This document shows, one piece after another, positions 24,713-33,702 of a DNA stretch of 38,668 nt. The stretch's first letter is position 1; each line of letters opens with the position of its first letter. The notes beneath the pieces are model-generated. The model was not told where the DNA came from, made no database searches, and saw only the letters and a program-made list of their open reading frames with translations. Source of the stretch: JBFMGS01 sp040752635 (GTDB taxonomy: Bacteria; Bacillota; SHA-98; UBA4971); NCBI GenBank assembly GCA_040752635.1, contig JBFMGS010000018.1, forward strand, positions 1 through 38,668, read 5' to 3'. The position numbers were made by a program, and so were the translations under genes.

Positions 24713-27700
24713 CTATACAGAATCGCCTTGAGAAATCTTCTCAAAGAGCTTCACGGTTTCTTCGTCAGGTCCCACCCCGAACTCTGACCAGAACGCCTCC
24801 TCCAAGGAGTAATAGTGCTGAAGAGCCTTGGCTCTCTGCCCGGCACGGGCAAGAGCCGTCATGAGGAGCCGGTGCGCATCTTCGCGCCAGGGATCGGCCT
24901 TTATAGCCTGCCTGGCCCTGGCCGCCGCCTCCGCAAGCAGGTTTCGCTCGAGAAGGAGGGCGCCAAGCCGCAGCAGTGCGTGGATGAACGATTCCTTGAG
25001 GGTCTCACGCCTCGCCCCGGTCCATTCGGCCCAGAGGTCCTCTGGCAAGAAATCGCCACCGTACTTGTCCACGGCCGCCCGGTATACCGGAATACTTTCC
25101 GTTGATCTCCCGGAGGAATCAAGGGCTTGCGCCTGCTGGCACAGGCTTTCAAACTCCTCCACGTCCAGGATATAGCCACCCGACGGGCTGAAACGGTAAC
25201 ATGTGCTTTGGCTCTCGATGAAATGTGAGTCAACGCCGCGCGTAAGGGCTGGTTCGAGGAGCCTTCGGAGCGCGTGAAGCGTCACGTTGAAGTTATTCAC
25301 CGCATCCTGTGCGTCTTTGTCGGGCCACAGCGCCTCCAGGATCTCGTCTCTTGGTATCCATCGCCGGGCATTGGCGGCAAGGTATTTGAACAAGGTCTTC
25401 GCCCTGTTGGTCTTCCACTGGCTCTCTGAGATCAACTGTCCGCTCTGGATGACCTGAAAACCACCAAGCATGCGAATCTCCATATCCGCGCTGCGCTGCT
25501 TTTCCGCCGGGACCCGCATCGCTCGCCGATCACCGGTAGCCTGGACGTCAGCCTCCACGAACAATTTGGCGTAAAGCGACGGGTGGCAGCCTTGTCTGAG
25601 CACCTCGATGAGTTCGAGATCCACGCGGCTGCGCACAAACGCCTCGAGGACCTCGTGCGCCTGGGTCGCTTGTCTGAGGAGATACCAGTATCCGCCTGAA
25701 GCAATCTTTCTGATAGATTGGCACAGGTAGACCTGCCATTCCCGGGATGATTCCGCAAACTCTACCGCGGCCAGGAGCAGCAGCGTCCAGGCCTCGGTCA
25801 TACGAGCCTGAAGTCGAACGCACAGAGCCAACACGTCCACCAGAACTCGACGGGCTCTTTCGAGATCCCCCGCGTCGAAGAAGGCCGCCGCCTGGTCGAT
25901 AATGACAAACAACGTCGAAGGGTCGCATCCCACGCACCTCACGCAGTCCGCAGCAGCCTCCGCAAGCATCTTCCCTTCCCTGATCTCTCCAACCCGCCTG
26001 TAGAGCCTGCTGCGCACGCTCAAGAGAAATCCTCGGAGGAAAGGCTCGCGCAACTCTTCAACGACCGGGGCCGCTTGCCCGAGAGAACTTCGGGCTCCCT
26101 CGATATCACCTTTCTCGAGGTGTAGGTGCGCCCGGAGGATCTGTATGCTGGCAAGCGTCCTCGTCTCGTGCGTTTCGCGCGCCGCCTCCTCGGCCTCGGA
26201 TAGGAGATGCAGCGCTCGATCAAGGTCCCCCTTGAAAACATAAGTGTATGCCATGTTTCCCTTAACGTGCGCAGTGCCCGGCGGGCTCTCGGCCTCCTCG
26301 AAACACCGCAGCGCACGTTCATAAGTAGACAGAGCTGCTTCGAGGTCTCCCTGAACCATGTACACATGATAGGCAAGGTTATTGAGCACCCACCCGGTTC
26401 CCCAGGGGTCTCCCGCCTCTTGTTGGAGGCGCAGCGCGAGATCGAGGTGGCGCCTTCCTTCGTCCCCAAGCCCCAGATGGAAATGGGCCACTGCCAGCAG
26501 ATTATGGATCCCGCCCTGCTCGTGTTTTTGGGAGTCTGACAGGCAGGCGAGGGCCTCATTGCAAAGGTCTATACACTGCCTGTGTTCGCCATGCCGCCAG
26601 GCTACCCCTGCGCTCCACCAAAGGGCCTGGTACAACCCCTCGCGATCGCCTCTCGCCTTGCATAGTGCAGCCGCTTCCCGGTAACGGGCGTCCGCCTCAT
26701 CCCATTTACCCTGGGCCTCTCGGATGTTGCCCATGGCCACCAGCAACCTCGGGAATCTGGCAAGCACATCACCAGGAATCATAGCCAGCCATTTGCTCAG
26801 CCACTCGTGTCTGCCAGATTTGAGCATGTGTCTTGACACTTCGAGAAGGCACGCGGCTGCCTCGTCAAAGCGCCGTACACTGAGGAAGTAGCCCACCGCC
26901 TCGACGTAAGAGCCACGTTCAAGGTAAAGCTCCCCGGCCCGAAGCATATACTCGTCGCGTTCTCCGGAACGCCTCAACTTATCCCTTAGGAAGTCGCGAA
27001 GCAAGTGGTGGTAGCGGTAAACCGGAGGAGAGCCCGGAAGCCGGTACGTAAACATTCCCGAATCCGCAAGTTCATCGAGGACCCGTTCAGAATCGCCTGT
27101 CCCCACGAGGGCATCGCACAGCTTCGGCTCCATTACATCAAAGACGCTCGTAGCTACGAGGAAGCGGTTCGTCTCGGTGTCGAGATTGCTTAGCACCTGA
27201 TCGGCCATGTAGCTCCATGCGTCCTTAAAGCCCAGGCTCCCCAGGCGGGCTATATCCACGGCTCTTGCCCGATGCGTCTTGAGCGCATAACACAATAGCA
27301 CAATGCCAGCAGCCCACCCCTCGGTGACGCCAGCAATCTCGTTCCTCAGGTCTGGAGAAAGGGAGACCCCAAGGGCCGATGCAAGTTCACCTACCTCATC
27401 ATCGCTAAACGCGAGATCTCCCTGGCCCACCTCGTATACCTCGCCAAGAAGCCGCAGGCGCGAAAGCTCAAGCCGAGGCGTTGTACGGGAAGATATGACG
27501 AAGTGTAGCGTGCGGGGAGAGTGTTCCAGCAAGATGCCCATCGCCCTGCGCACGCCCTGGGATGGGCTTACCAGGTGGAAGTCGTCCAGCACCACCAGCG
27601 TGTCTACCGAGACGACCCGCTTCGCCCACATGACGAACTCGCTTGCGATCCCCTCCGCTGTGAACGTGTGTTCGGAAGACCGCGATCCCAGCCTCCTTTG

Positions 27701-27994
27701 AGCCACATGAGGAAATCGGCTGGATATCGCATCAAAGAGGGAGATCGTAAAGGCGGCGGCATCTGCGTGGATTGGACCGAGGGATATCCAGGCTGCAGGG
27801 CACCGAAGGTCGCGTACGAACTGCGACAGGGCGACGGTCTTCCCCGATCCCGCCGGCGCGCGTACCAGTGTCAGCCTCTTCTCAAGTACCGGACGTAAGG
27901 CCAAGAGCAGCCGCTCGCGCCGGATGACCCCATGACCCGGCACCTCTGGTAGGAACCCTTCGTTATACTTTTGAGCCTGGAGATTGACGCTCAA
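24713..27994 (-). CDS. Large MalT-like ATPase/TPR transcriptional regulator with BTAD output domain
   Basis: A 1093-residue cytoplasmic regulator. Residues about 20-330 form a MalT/STAND-type NTPase with Walker A APAGSGKT (46-53) and Walker B VVLDD (ending D138). Residues about 370-810 are helical repeats of TPR type (for example WVLNNLAYHVYMVQGDLEAA). From about 837 there is an OmpR-like winged helix (RMLGGFQVIQ, then NRAKTLFKYLAANARRWIPR and LWP) followed by a BTAD domain to the end, as in SARP-type activators. No LuxR-type helix-turn-helix is present, unlike MalT itself. The start is TTG 27994 with only a weak GGTGAG site. Divergent orientation to the DUF3798 transporter operon suggests it activates that operon. 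Confidence 0.9.
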   Translation of the reverse strand: MSVNLQAQKYNEGFLPEVPGHGVIRRERLLLALRPVLEKRLTLVRAPAGSGKTVALSQFVRDLRCPAAWISLGPIHADAAAFTISLFDAISSRFPHVAQRRLGSRSSEHTFTAEGIASEFVMWAKRVVSVDTLVVLDDFHLVSPSQGVRRAMGILLEHSPRTLHFVISSRTTPRLELSRLRLLGEVYEVGQGDLAFSDDEVGELASALGVSLSPDLRNEIAGVTEGWAAGIVLLCYALKTHRARAVDIARLGSLGFKDAWSYMADQVLSNLDTETNRFLVATSVFDVMEPKLCDALVGTGDSERVLDELADSGMFTYRLPGSPPVYRYHHLLRDFLRDKLRRSGERDEYMLRAGELYLERGSYVEAVGYFLSVRRFDEAAACLLEVSRHMLKSGRHEWLSKWLAMIPGDVLARFPRLLVAMGNIREAQGKWDEADARYREAAALCKARGDREGLYQALWWSAGVAWRHGEHRQCIDLCNEALACLSDSQKHEQGGIHNLLAVAHFHLGLGDEGRRHLDLALRLQQEAGDPWGTGWVLNNLAYHVYMVQGDLEAALSTYERALRCFEEAESPPGTAHVKGNMAYTYVFKGDLDRALHLLSEAEEAARETHETRTLASIQILRAHLHLEKGDIEGARSSLGQAAPVVEELREPFLRGFLLSVRSRLYRRVGEIREGKMLAEAAADCVRCVGCDPSTLFVIIDQAAAFFDAGDLERARRVLVDVLALCVRLQARMTEAWTLLLLAAVEFAESSREWQVYLCQSIRKIASGGYWYLLRQATQAHEVLEAFVRSRVDLELIEVLRQGCHPSLYAKLFVEADVQATGDRRAMRVPAEKQRSADMEIRMLGGFQVIQSGQLISESQWKTNRAKTLFKYLAANARRWIPRDEILEALWPDKDAQDAVNNFNVTLHALRRLLEPALTRGVDSHFIESQSTCYRFSPSGGYILDVEEFESLCQQAQALDSSGRSTESIPVYRAAVDKYGGDFLPEDLWAEWTGARRETLKESFIHALLRLGALLLERNLLAEAAARARQAIKADPWREDAHRLLMTALARAGQRAKALQHYYSLEEAFWSEFGVGPDEETVKLFEKISQGDSV

Positions 27995-28333
27995 TGTCTC
28001 ACCATCATCCTACCGTCAATGGCGATACGCCGGACGCCCGCTGCATGCTCGAGGAGACAGCAATGCCCGCCGTTGCGTAAGCTTGTCAATGAATTCGGCA
28101 CCTCCCCGCGTGTTCCCTTCCCAGCAGCCGAAATGGCCATACTTCGGAATGCCCCTGCGCAAGGCGCGGACGGTTGACTCTCTCTTGCAGCACTGGAGAT
28201 TTCGTTTTCTCGTCATAATGCTACCTTACGAAGAAGGAAATAGGCAATCCGGAAAGAATAAGATTATTTGTCACGGCAAGATGGGGGTCCGCGTGACGTC
28301 CATCAAAGAAGCTTCGAGGAGGAGAGATAGTAG
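27995..28333. other. Divergent control region between regulator and transporter operon
   Basis: This 339-base gap must hold the promoters of both units. On the plus strand I see TTGACT (28172-28177) without a good -10 at the right distance, and CATAAT (28214-28219) without a good -35. An inverted repeat GTCACG...CGTGAC (28270-28275 and 28292-28297) lies 37 bases before the first transporter gene and could be an operator or a leader hairpin. No gene is convincing here. Confidence 0.4.
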
Positions 28334-29443
28334 ATGGGAAAGAGGTTTGTCCTTCTGGTGCTCATGCTCACCCTGGTCGCCGCTCTCTCTGCGTCGTCGG
28401 CCGCAAGTCCCGACTACAAGATCGGCGTGGTGACCGGCACGGTATCCCAAGGCGAGGACGAGTACCGCGGCGCCGAGGCGGTAATCAGGAAACACCCCGG
28501 ACTCATCGTTCACAGGACCTATCCAGACAACTTCATGCAGGAACAGGAGACGTATATCGCCCAGATCGCTGCTTTGGCAGCCGACCCGAAGATCAAGGCC
28601 ATTGTGGTGAACCAGGGAGTCCCCGGCACTGTTGCGGCGATGCGGAAGGTCAAAGAGACTCGGCCTGACATAGTGTTCGTCATCGGCCAGCCGCACGAGG
28701 ACCCGCCCATCGTGGAGGGCATTGCTGACATTGCACTGATCCCCAACGAACCGGCGCGTGGCTATTCCATCATCGAACTCGCCCGCAAGATGGGCGCGAA
28801 GAAATTCATACATTATTCGTTCCCGCGCCACATGTCCTACCAGCAGCTCGCCCAGCGCAGGGATATCATGAAGTCCGAGTGCGAGAAGGCGGGTATAGAG
28901 TTCATCTTCGTGACCGCCCCCGACCCGATGGGCGAGGGAGGCCTCCCCGCCGCCCAGCAGTTCATCCTGGAGGATGTGCCGCGTCAGGTTGCCAAGCACG
29001 GCAAGCAAACCGCTTTCTTCTCCACCAACTGCGGCATGCAGGAGCCTCTGATCACGGCGGTTCTCAAAAGCGGCGCGCTCTTCTGCGAGCAGTGCTGCCC
29101 TAGCCCGACGCACGGCTACCCCGGGGCGCTGGGTTTCAAGATAACCGACGACATGAAGGGCAACTTCCCGGCGATCATGAAGGCTATTGAGGCTGAGATC
29201 GTCAAGCGCGGCATGGCTGGCAGGTTTGCGACCTGGCCGGTGGCTACGGGCTACCTGAACACTACCGCCGGCGTGGAGCTCGCCAAGCTCATCCTCGACA
29301 AGAAGCTGAATGCCAAGGACATGGACGCCGTCAAGAAGGCTGTTGAGGCCGACGCCGGCTACAGTCTGCGGTTCTCCCGGTTGTCCGAAAAGGGTAACTT
29401 CTATATGTACCTTGTGGATTCTTACATATTTGGTGGCAAGTAG
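28334..29443 (+). CDS. DUF3798 periplasmic-binding-like protein, copy 1
   Basis: A 369-residue exported protein of the DUF3798 family, which has a type I periplasmic-binding fold. A signal peptide (about 1-25, ending near SSAAS) has no lipobox Cys, so the protein should be soluble in a periplasm. The mature part begins YKIGVVTGTVSQGEDEYRGA, with IKAIVVNQGVPGT and FIHYSFPRHMSY as further blocks. C233 (in TNCGMQEP) and C254-C255 (in EQCCPSPTHGYPG) are shared with copy 2; C251 is unique to this copy. GGAGGAG precedes the ATG. The ABC genes downstream make it the binding component of an importer; the ligand is unknown. Confidence 0.88.
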   Translation: MGKRFVLLVLMLTLVAALSASSAASPDYKIGVVTGTVSQGEDEYRGAEAVIRKHPGLIVHRTYPDNFMQEQETYIAQIAALAADPKIKAIVVNQGVPGTVAAMRKVKETRPDIVFVIGQPHEDPPIVEGIADIALIPNEPARGYSIIELARKMGAKKFIHYSFPRHMSYQQLAQRRDIMKSECEKAGIEFIFVTAPDPMGEGGLPAAQQFILEDVPRQVAKHGKQTAFFSTNCGMQEPLITAVLKSGALFCEQCCPSPTHGYPGALGFKITDDMKGNFPAIMKAIEAEIVKRGMAGRFATWPVATGYLNTTAGVELAKLILDKKLNAKDMDAVKKAVEADAGYSLRFSRLSEKGNFYMYLVDSYIFGGK

Positions 29444-29480
29444 CGGTGGCGGCCTGCAGAGCGAAGAACCGTAAACCGTG

Positions 29481-29506
29481 GGAGCCGGCGAAAGCCGGCT
29501 CCTTTT
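29481..29506 (+). terminator. Rho-independent terminator after DUF3798 copy 1
   Basis: GGAGCCGGC (29481-29489), GAAA loop, GCCGGCTCC (29494-29502), then TTTT. Nine perfect GC-rich pairs, a stable tetraloop and a T-run make this the best intrinsic terminator in the window. It would separate copy 1 from the rest of the operon, at least in part. Confidence 0.9.
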
Positions 29507-29680
29507 CTGCTCGCTCACTCGCCGAGCGGTCGGCTTTGCGTACGCGGTATTCACCGAGGAAGGGCGGACGACGAGCTTCGGCTTTCTCGACCGCCCGGGC
29601 ACGTAGAATTTCGTCCCGCCCCTCCTTTATCCAAGAGGAGGAAAGTTGCGAATCTGAGCGAATATATATTCTCGATCACT

Positions 29681-29710
29681 AAGACGGGTACTTGCAGACA
29701 CGCCCGTCTT
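29681..29710 (+). other. Leader hairpin before DUF3798 copy 2
   Basis: AAGACGGG (29681-29688) and CCCGTCTT (29703-29710), loop of 14 bases, ending 31 bases before the start of copy 2. An AT-rich stretch (AATATATATT, 29661-29670) lies just upstream and may be part of a separate promoter, though I find no good -35. The 29444-29741 gap has no gene. Confidence 0.45.
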
Positions 29711-29741
29711 AATTTAGGTGATAAGGGAGGAGATTCTGGAA

Positions 29742-30851
29742 ATGGTGAAGAGGTTGGTGCTTGCAGCCCTCGTGTTGACCCTGGTTGGCTCCCTCTCCGC
29801 ATCGTCCATGGCGAGCTTCGATTACAGGATCGGCGTGGTGACCGGCACCGTGTCCCAGAACGAGGACGAATATCGCGGCGCCGAGGCGATCATCAGGAAG
29901 TACCCTGGTCTCATCATTCACAGGACCTATCCCGACAACTTCATGCAGGAACAGGAGACTTACATCGCCCAGATCGCTGCCCTGGCCGCCGACCCCAAGA
30001 TCAAAGCTATAGTGGTCAATCAGGGAGTTCCCGGCACCGTTGCGGCGATCCGGAAGGTCAAGGAGACCCGCCCCGACATGGTTTTCGTCGTCGGCCAGCC
30101 GCATGACGACCAGAGAATCGTAGAGAAGACCGCTGATGTCGCGTTGAGGCTCCACGACACGGAACGCGGGTACTCCATCGTTCGCCTCGCGCATAAGATG
30201 GGGGCAAAGAAGTTCATACACTACTCGTTCCCGCGACACATGTCCTACGAGCACCTGGCGAAGCGTCGGGATATCATGAAAGCCGAGTGCGAGAAGCTGG
30301 GCATGGAGTTCATCTTCGTGACCGCCCCCGATCCGATGGGCGAGGGAGGCCTCCCCGCCGCTCAGCAGTTCATCCTCGAGGATGTTCCGCGTCAAGTCGC
30401 CAAGCACGGCAAGGAGACGGCTTTCTTCTCCACCAACTGCGGCATGCAGGAGCCTCTGATCAGGGCGGTCCTCGAGCAAGGAGCTCTCTTCCCCGAGCAG
30501 TGCTGCCCGAGCCCAACGCACGGCTACCCCGGGGCGCTGGGTCTCAAGATAACCGATGACATAAAGGGCAACTTCCCGGCAATCATGAAGGCCATTGAGG
30601 CTGAAATCGTCAAGCGCGGCATGGCTGGCAGGTTTGCGACCTGGCCGGTGGCTACCTCCTATCTAAACAGCACGGCCGGCGTGGAGATCGCCAAACAAAT
30701 CGTGGAGAAGAAACTGAACCCTAAGGATATAGACACCATCAAGAAAGTCGTTGAAGTGGAGGCCGGTTACAAAGTTCAGTTCTCCCGCCTGTCCGACCAG
30801 GGGAACTTCTACCTGTACGTCGTGGACTCCCATATTTTCGGCGGGAAGTAG
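29742..30851 (+). CDS. DUF3798 periplasmic-binding-like protein, copy 2
   Basis: A 369-residue paralogue of the preceding DUF3798 gene, same length without indels and about 82% identical by hand count (66 differences). The signal peptide again lacks a lipobox Cys. The blocks YRIGVVTGTVSQNEDEYRGA, TNCGMQEP and EQCCPSPTHGYPG are conserved; about a quarter of the differences fall in residues 112-152. I start it at ATG 29742, which has GGGAGG eleven bases upstream and aligns exactly with copy 1; the longer frame from 29718 adds a non-homologous leader. It precedes the ATPase gene by 147 bases and is probably the copy most tightly co-expressed with the transporter. Confidence 0.88.
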   Translation: MVKRLVLAALVLTLVGSLSASSMASFDYRIGVVTGTVSQNEDEYRGAEAIIRKYPGLIIHRTYPDNFMQEQETYIAQIAALAADPKIKAIVVNQGVPGTVAAIRKVKETRPDMVFVVGQPHDDQRIVEKTADVALRLHDTERGYSIVRLAHKMGAKKFIHYSFPRHMSYEHLAKRRDIMKAECEKLGMEFIFVTAPDPMGEGGLPAAQQFILEDVPRQVAKHGKETAFFSTNCGMQEPLIRAVLEQGALFPEQCCPSPTHGYPGALGLKITDDIKGNFPAIMKAIEAEIVKRGMAGRFATWPVATSYLNSTAGVEIAKQIVEKKLNPKDIDTIKKVVEVEAGYKVQFSRLSDQGNFYLYVVDSHIFGGK

Positions 30852-30895
30852 CGCCCCGTGATCTGTCGGTAGGCGGTGGCGATTGCTGACTTGCG

Positions 30896-30930
30896 GCGCG
30901 AGGTGCCGGGTGTTGCCCGGCTCCTCGCGC
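30896..30930 (+). other. Long hairpin between binding-protein and ATPase genes
   Basis: GCGCGAGG-T-GCCGGG and CCCGGC-T-CCTCGCGC form 14 pairs with one T-T mismatch around TGTTG. No T-run follows. Such structures after binding-protein genes often protect the upstream message or reduce read-through, giving more binding protein than transporter; that role is inferred here. Confidence 0.6.
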
Positions 30931-30998
30931 GTGGCGCCTCGTCTACGGCAGTTCGCGGCGGCAGGGCGCTCGAACTACACACCGAGAGGAGTTAAGTG

Positions 30999-32603
30999 AT
31001 GTCTGACTCGTACGTTCTCGAGTTAAAGGAGATCGGCAAGAGTTTCTATGGAACTCCCGTGCTAAGGGGCGTGAACCTTGCCGTGAGGCCCGGCGAGATT
31101 CACGCCATAGTCGGGGAGAATGGCGCTGGCAAGACAACTCTCATGAATATTCTCTTCGGTATGCCCGTGATCCATGAAACCGGCGGGTTTGAAGGTGAGG
31201 TCTACCTCGCCGGACAGAAGGTGGAGATCGACTCTCCACGCCGCGCTATGGAACTCGGGATCGGCATGGTTCACCAGGAGTTCATGCTCATCCCGGGTTT
31301 CACCGTCACCGAAAACATCAAGCTCAACCGCGAGATTTCCAGGAGGAACCTCGCGAGCCGCGTCCTCGGAAGGCAGCTCGAAACTCTGGATATCCCGGCA
31401 ATGCGTGCGGACGCCCGGGCTGCCATCGAGAAGCTCGGCCTGTCGATCGACGAGTGGGCCCCCCTGGCAGGCCTGCCCGTCGGTTACATGCAATTTGTGG
31501 AGATAGCGCGAGAGATCGACAAGAAGAATGTCCGACTGCTCGTGTTCGACGAGCCCTCCGCCGTCCTCACAGAGAGCGAAGCCGAGCACCTGCTCGCCGC
31601 CATGAGGCGTCTGGCAGCCGAGGGCATCGCGCTGCTGTTCATCACTCACCGTCTGGACGAAGTGATGGCGGTAAGCCACAACATCACCATCCTCCGGGAC
31701 GGTGAGGTCGTGGCGTTGATCCCCCGCCCCGAAGCAAGGGTCGAGCGGATCGCAGAACTCATGGTGGGCCGAAAGGTTGAGCGCGGCAAGCTTCCTCCCC
31801 GTCCCGCAGAACCGAGCGATGACGACCTGATCGTGGAGATAGAGAACCTCTCCGTCCATATGCCGGGAGAACGTGTCCAGGGCCTGGACCTTAAGGTCAG
31901 GAGAGGCGAGATCCTGGGAATAGGCGGCCTTGCAGGTCATGGAAAGGTGGGGATCGCCAACGGCGTGATGGGGCTGTATCCCTCTACGGGGCAGGTCACC
32001 AAGAGTGGGAAGCCGGTGCCTCTGAACGACCCCAGGAGTGCCTTGCTGTCGGGCATGGCGTTCCTATCGGAAGACAGGCGCGGCCTGGGACTTCTTCTTG
32101 ACGAGCCGCTCGAGATGAACATCTGCCTCACCAGCATGCAGACGCAGGGCAAGTTCCTGAAGCCCGGCCCGTTCCCTTCTCTCCGGCTGCAGGACCCGGT
32201 GGCGATTCGCCGCCACGCGCTGCAGATGATACGCGATCTCGACATCCGGTGCAAGGGTCCAACTCAGGTGGTCAGAAGGCTTTCAGGAGGGAACCAGCAG
32301 AAAGTCTGCCTGGCTCGAGCGTTCACGATGGAACCCGAGGTCCTGTGGGTCTCCGAGCCGACCAGGGGAATAGATGTCGGCGCGAAGCAGCTCGTCCTCG
32401 ACTTACTGGTGAAGTTCAATCGGCAACATGGTATGACGATAATCATGACTTCAAGCGAACTCGCAGAGCTCCGAAGGATCTGCGACCGCATCGCTATAGT
32501 CTACAAAGGCCGGGTCGTCGGTATTCTCCCGCCGGACGCATCCGACGTCGATTTCGGTTTGATGATGGCCGGCGAGGCTGTGACGCGGAAGGAGGCAAGC
32601 TGA
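30999..32603 (+). CDS. ABC transporter ATP-binding protein, double-NBD sugar/nucleoside type
   Basis: A 534-residue protein with two fused nucleotide-binding domains, like RbsA/MglA. NBD1 (about 6-245): Walker A GENGAGKT, Q-loop MVHQEF, signature LPVGYMQ in place of LSGGQ, Walker B LLVFDEPSAVL, H-loop FITHR. NBD2 (about 265-520): Walker A degenerate (GLAGHGKVGIAN), signature RLSGGNQQKVCLAR, Walker B-like LWVSEPTRGID in which the usual D is V-S. This asymmetry is normal for the family, in which one site is weakened. ATG 30999 has AGAGGAG seven bases upstream; GTG 30996 is an alternative. It ends two bases before the first permease gene. Confidence 0.95.
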   Translation: MSDSYVLELKEIGKSFYGTPVLRGVNLAVRPGEIHAIVGENGAGKTTLMNILFGMPVIHETGGFEGEVYLAGQKVEIDSPRRAMELGIGMVHQEFMLIPGFTVTENIKLNREISRRNLASRVLGRQLETLDIPAMRADARAAIEKLGLSIDEWAPLAGLPVGYMQFVEIAREIDKKNVRLLVFDEPSAVLTESEAEHLLAAMRRLAAEGIALLFITHRLDEVMAVSHNITILRDGEVVALIPRPEARVERIAELMVGRKVERGKLPPRPAEPSDDDLIVEIENLSVHMPGERVQGLDLKVRRGEILGIGGLAGHGKVGIANGVMGLYPSTGQVTKSGKPVPLNDPRSALLSGMAFLSEDRRGLGLLLDEPLEMNICLTSMQTQGKFLKPGPFPSLRLQDPVAIRRHALQMIRDLDIRCKGPTQVVRRLSGGNQQKVCLARAFTMEPEVLWVSEPTRGIDVGAKQLVLDLLVKFNRQHGMTIIMTSSELAELRRICDRIAIVYKGRVVGILPPDASDVDFGLMMAGEAVTRKEAS

Positions 32604-32605
32604 AT

Positions 32606-33697
32606 ATGAAGCGGAACCGTAAAGCCGACAAGCCTTCCGGGTCACTGGCCTCAGCATTGAAAGGCAAGCTCATCGGCATTTACGAGGGTCTGGGATTGCC
32701 GAGGCTCATCATCTCGTGTTTTCTTCTCTTCCTCTTCGTGCTTGCTTTCATCATGAAGATGGACATCACCATCTTGATCAGCGACTCCCTGGTCCGGGTG
32801 GGCATGAACGGCCTGCTCGTTTTGTCGCTCCTGCCCACCCTGGTATGCGGGGTCGGCCTGAACTTCGGCCTGCCCGTTGGAATCGTGTGCGGCCTGGTCG
32901 GCGGCGTGATCAGCATGAGCCTGGATCTCACCGGTTTTGCCGGCTTCTTTGCAGCCGTCGGCCTTTCGATCCCAATGGCGCTGGTGGCCGGATACGTGTA
33001 CGCCTTGCTGCTCGACAGGGTGCGCGGACAGGAAATGATGGTCAGCACGTATATGGGGTTCTCCACAGTCGCCGCAATGTGCGTCTTCTGGTTGATGGTA
33101 CCCATAAGGCACCCGGCCATGATTTTCGCCATCGGCGGCCAGGGCTTGAGGTACACCCTGACGCTCAGCAACAACTTCGCTAAGGTACTCAACAACTTCC
33201 TGGCGTTCCGGGTGTTCGGGCTCACCATTCCCACGGGGCTGCTGCTGTTTTTCGCGTTTTTCTGCTTCCTGGCCTACCTCTTCTTCCGGTCCAAGGTAGG
33301 CATCGCCATGTTGGCGGCCGGAGCCAACCCCCTCTATGCCGCGTCGTCAGGGATCAAGGTGCGCACGATGAGAGCCACCGGGGTCGTGATGTCCACTGTT
33401 CTGGCGGCCATCGGCATACTGGTGTACGCGCAGAGCTACGGGTTCCTGCAGCTTTACACAGCGCCGCTATACTCTGCTTTCCCGGCCGTGGCCTCCATAC
33501 TGATCGGCGGCGCCACGCTCCGCAAGGCCACCATCGGGCACGTGATCATCGGCTCCATCCTCTTTCACACCTTGCTGACGATAGCGTTGCCGGTCACTCA
33601 AACCGTCCTGGCGGGCGCTGACATCAGCGAGATCGCCCGAATGATCATCAGTAACGGCATGATCCTGTACGCTCTGACGCGGGCAGGAAGGAGGTAG
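32606..33697 (+). CDS. ABC transporter permease 1 (RbsC/BPD_transp_2 family)
   Basis: A 363-residue inner-membrane protein with about eight to ten hydrophobic helices, beginning with a basic KRNRKADKPSG tail. Family features include LLPTLVCGVGLNFGLPVGIV, the ATP-binding-protein contact region AMLAAGANPLYAASSGIKVR and the later SAFPAVASILIGGATLRKAT. ATG 32606 is preceded by GGAAGGAGG and lies just after the ATPase stop. It should pair with permease 2 as a heterodimer, as in BmpC/BmpD- or YtfT/YjfF-type systems. Confidence 0.93.
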   Translation: MKRNRKADKPSGSLASALKGKLIGIYEGLGLPRLIISCFLLFLFVLAFIMKMDITILISDSLVRVGMNGLLVLSLLPTLVCGVGLNFGLPVGIVCGLVGGVISMSLDLTGFAGFFAAVGLSIPMALVAGYVYALLLDRVRGQEMMVSTYMGFSTVAAMCVFWLMVPIRHPAMIFAIGGQGLRYTLTLSNNFAKVLNNFLAFRVFGLTIPTGLLLFFAFFCFLAYLFFRSKVGIAMLAAGANPLYAASSGIKVRTMRATGVVMSTVLAAIGILVYAQSYGFLQLYTAPLYSAFPAVASILIGGATLRKATIGHVIIGSILFHTLLTIALPVTQTVLAGADISEIARMIISNGMILYALTRAGRR

Positions 33698-33702
33698 CCG
33701 AC

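Noticed and set aside
28271..29602. A 443-residue minus-strand frame antisense to DUF3798 copy 1, and a similar one at 29709-30521
   Set aside because: Both frames mirror the duplicated binding-protein genes, so their similarity to each other only reflects the duplication. Composition (His/Arg/Leu-rich) is that of antisense translation.
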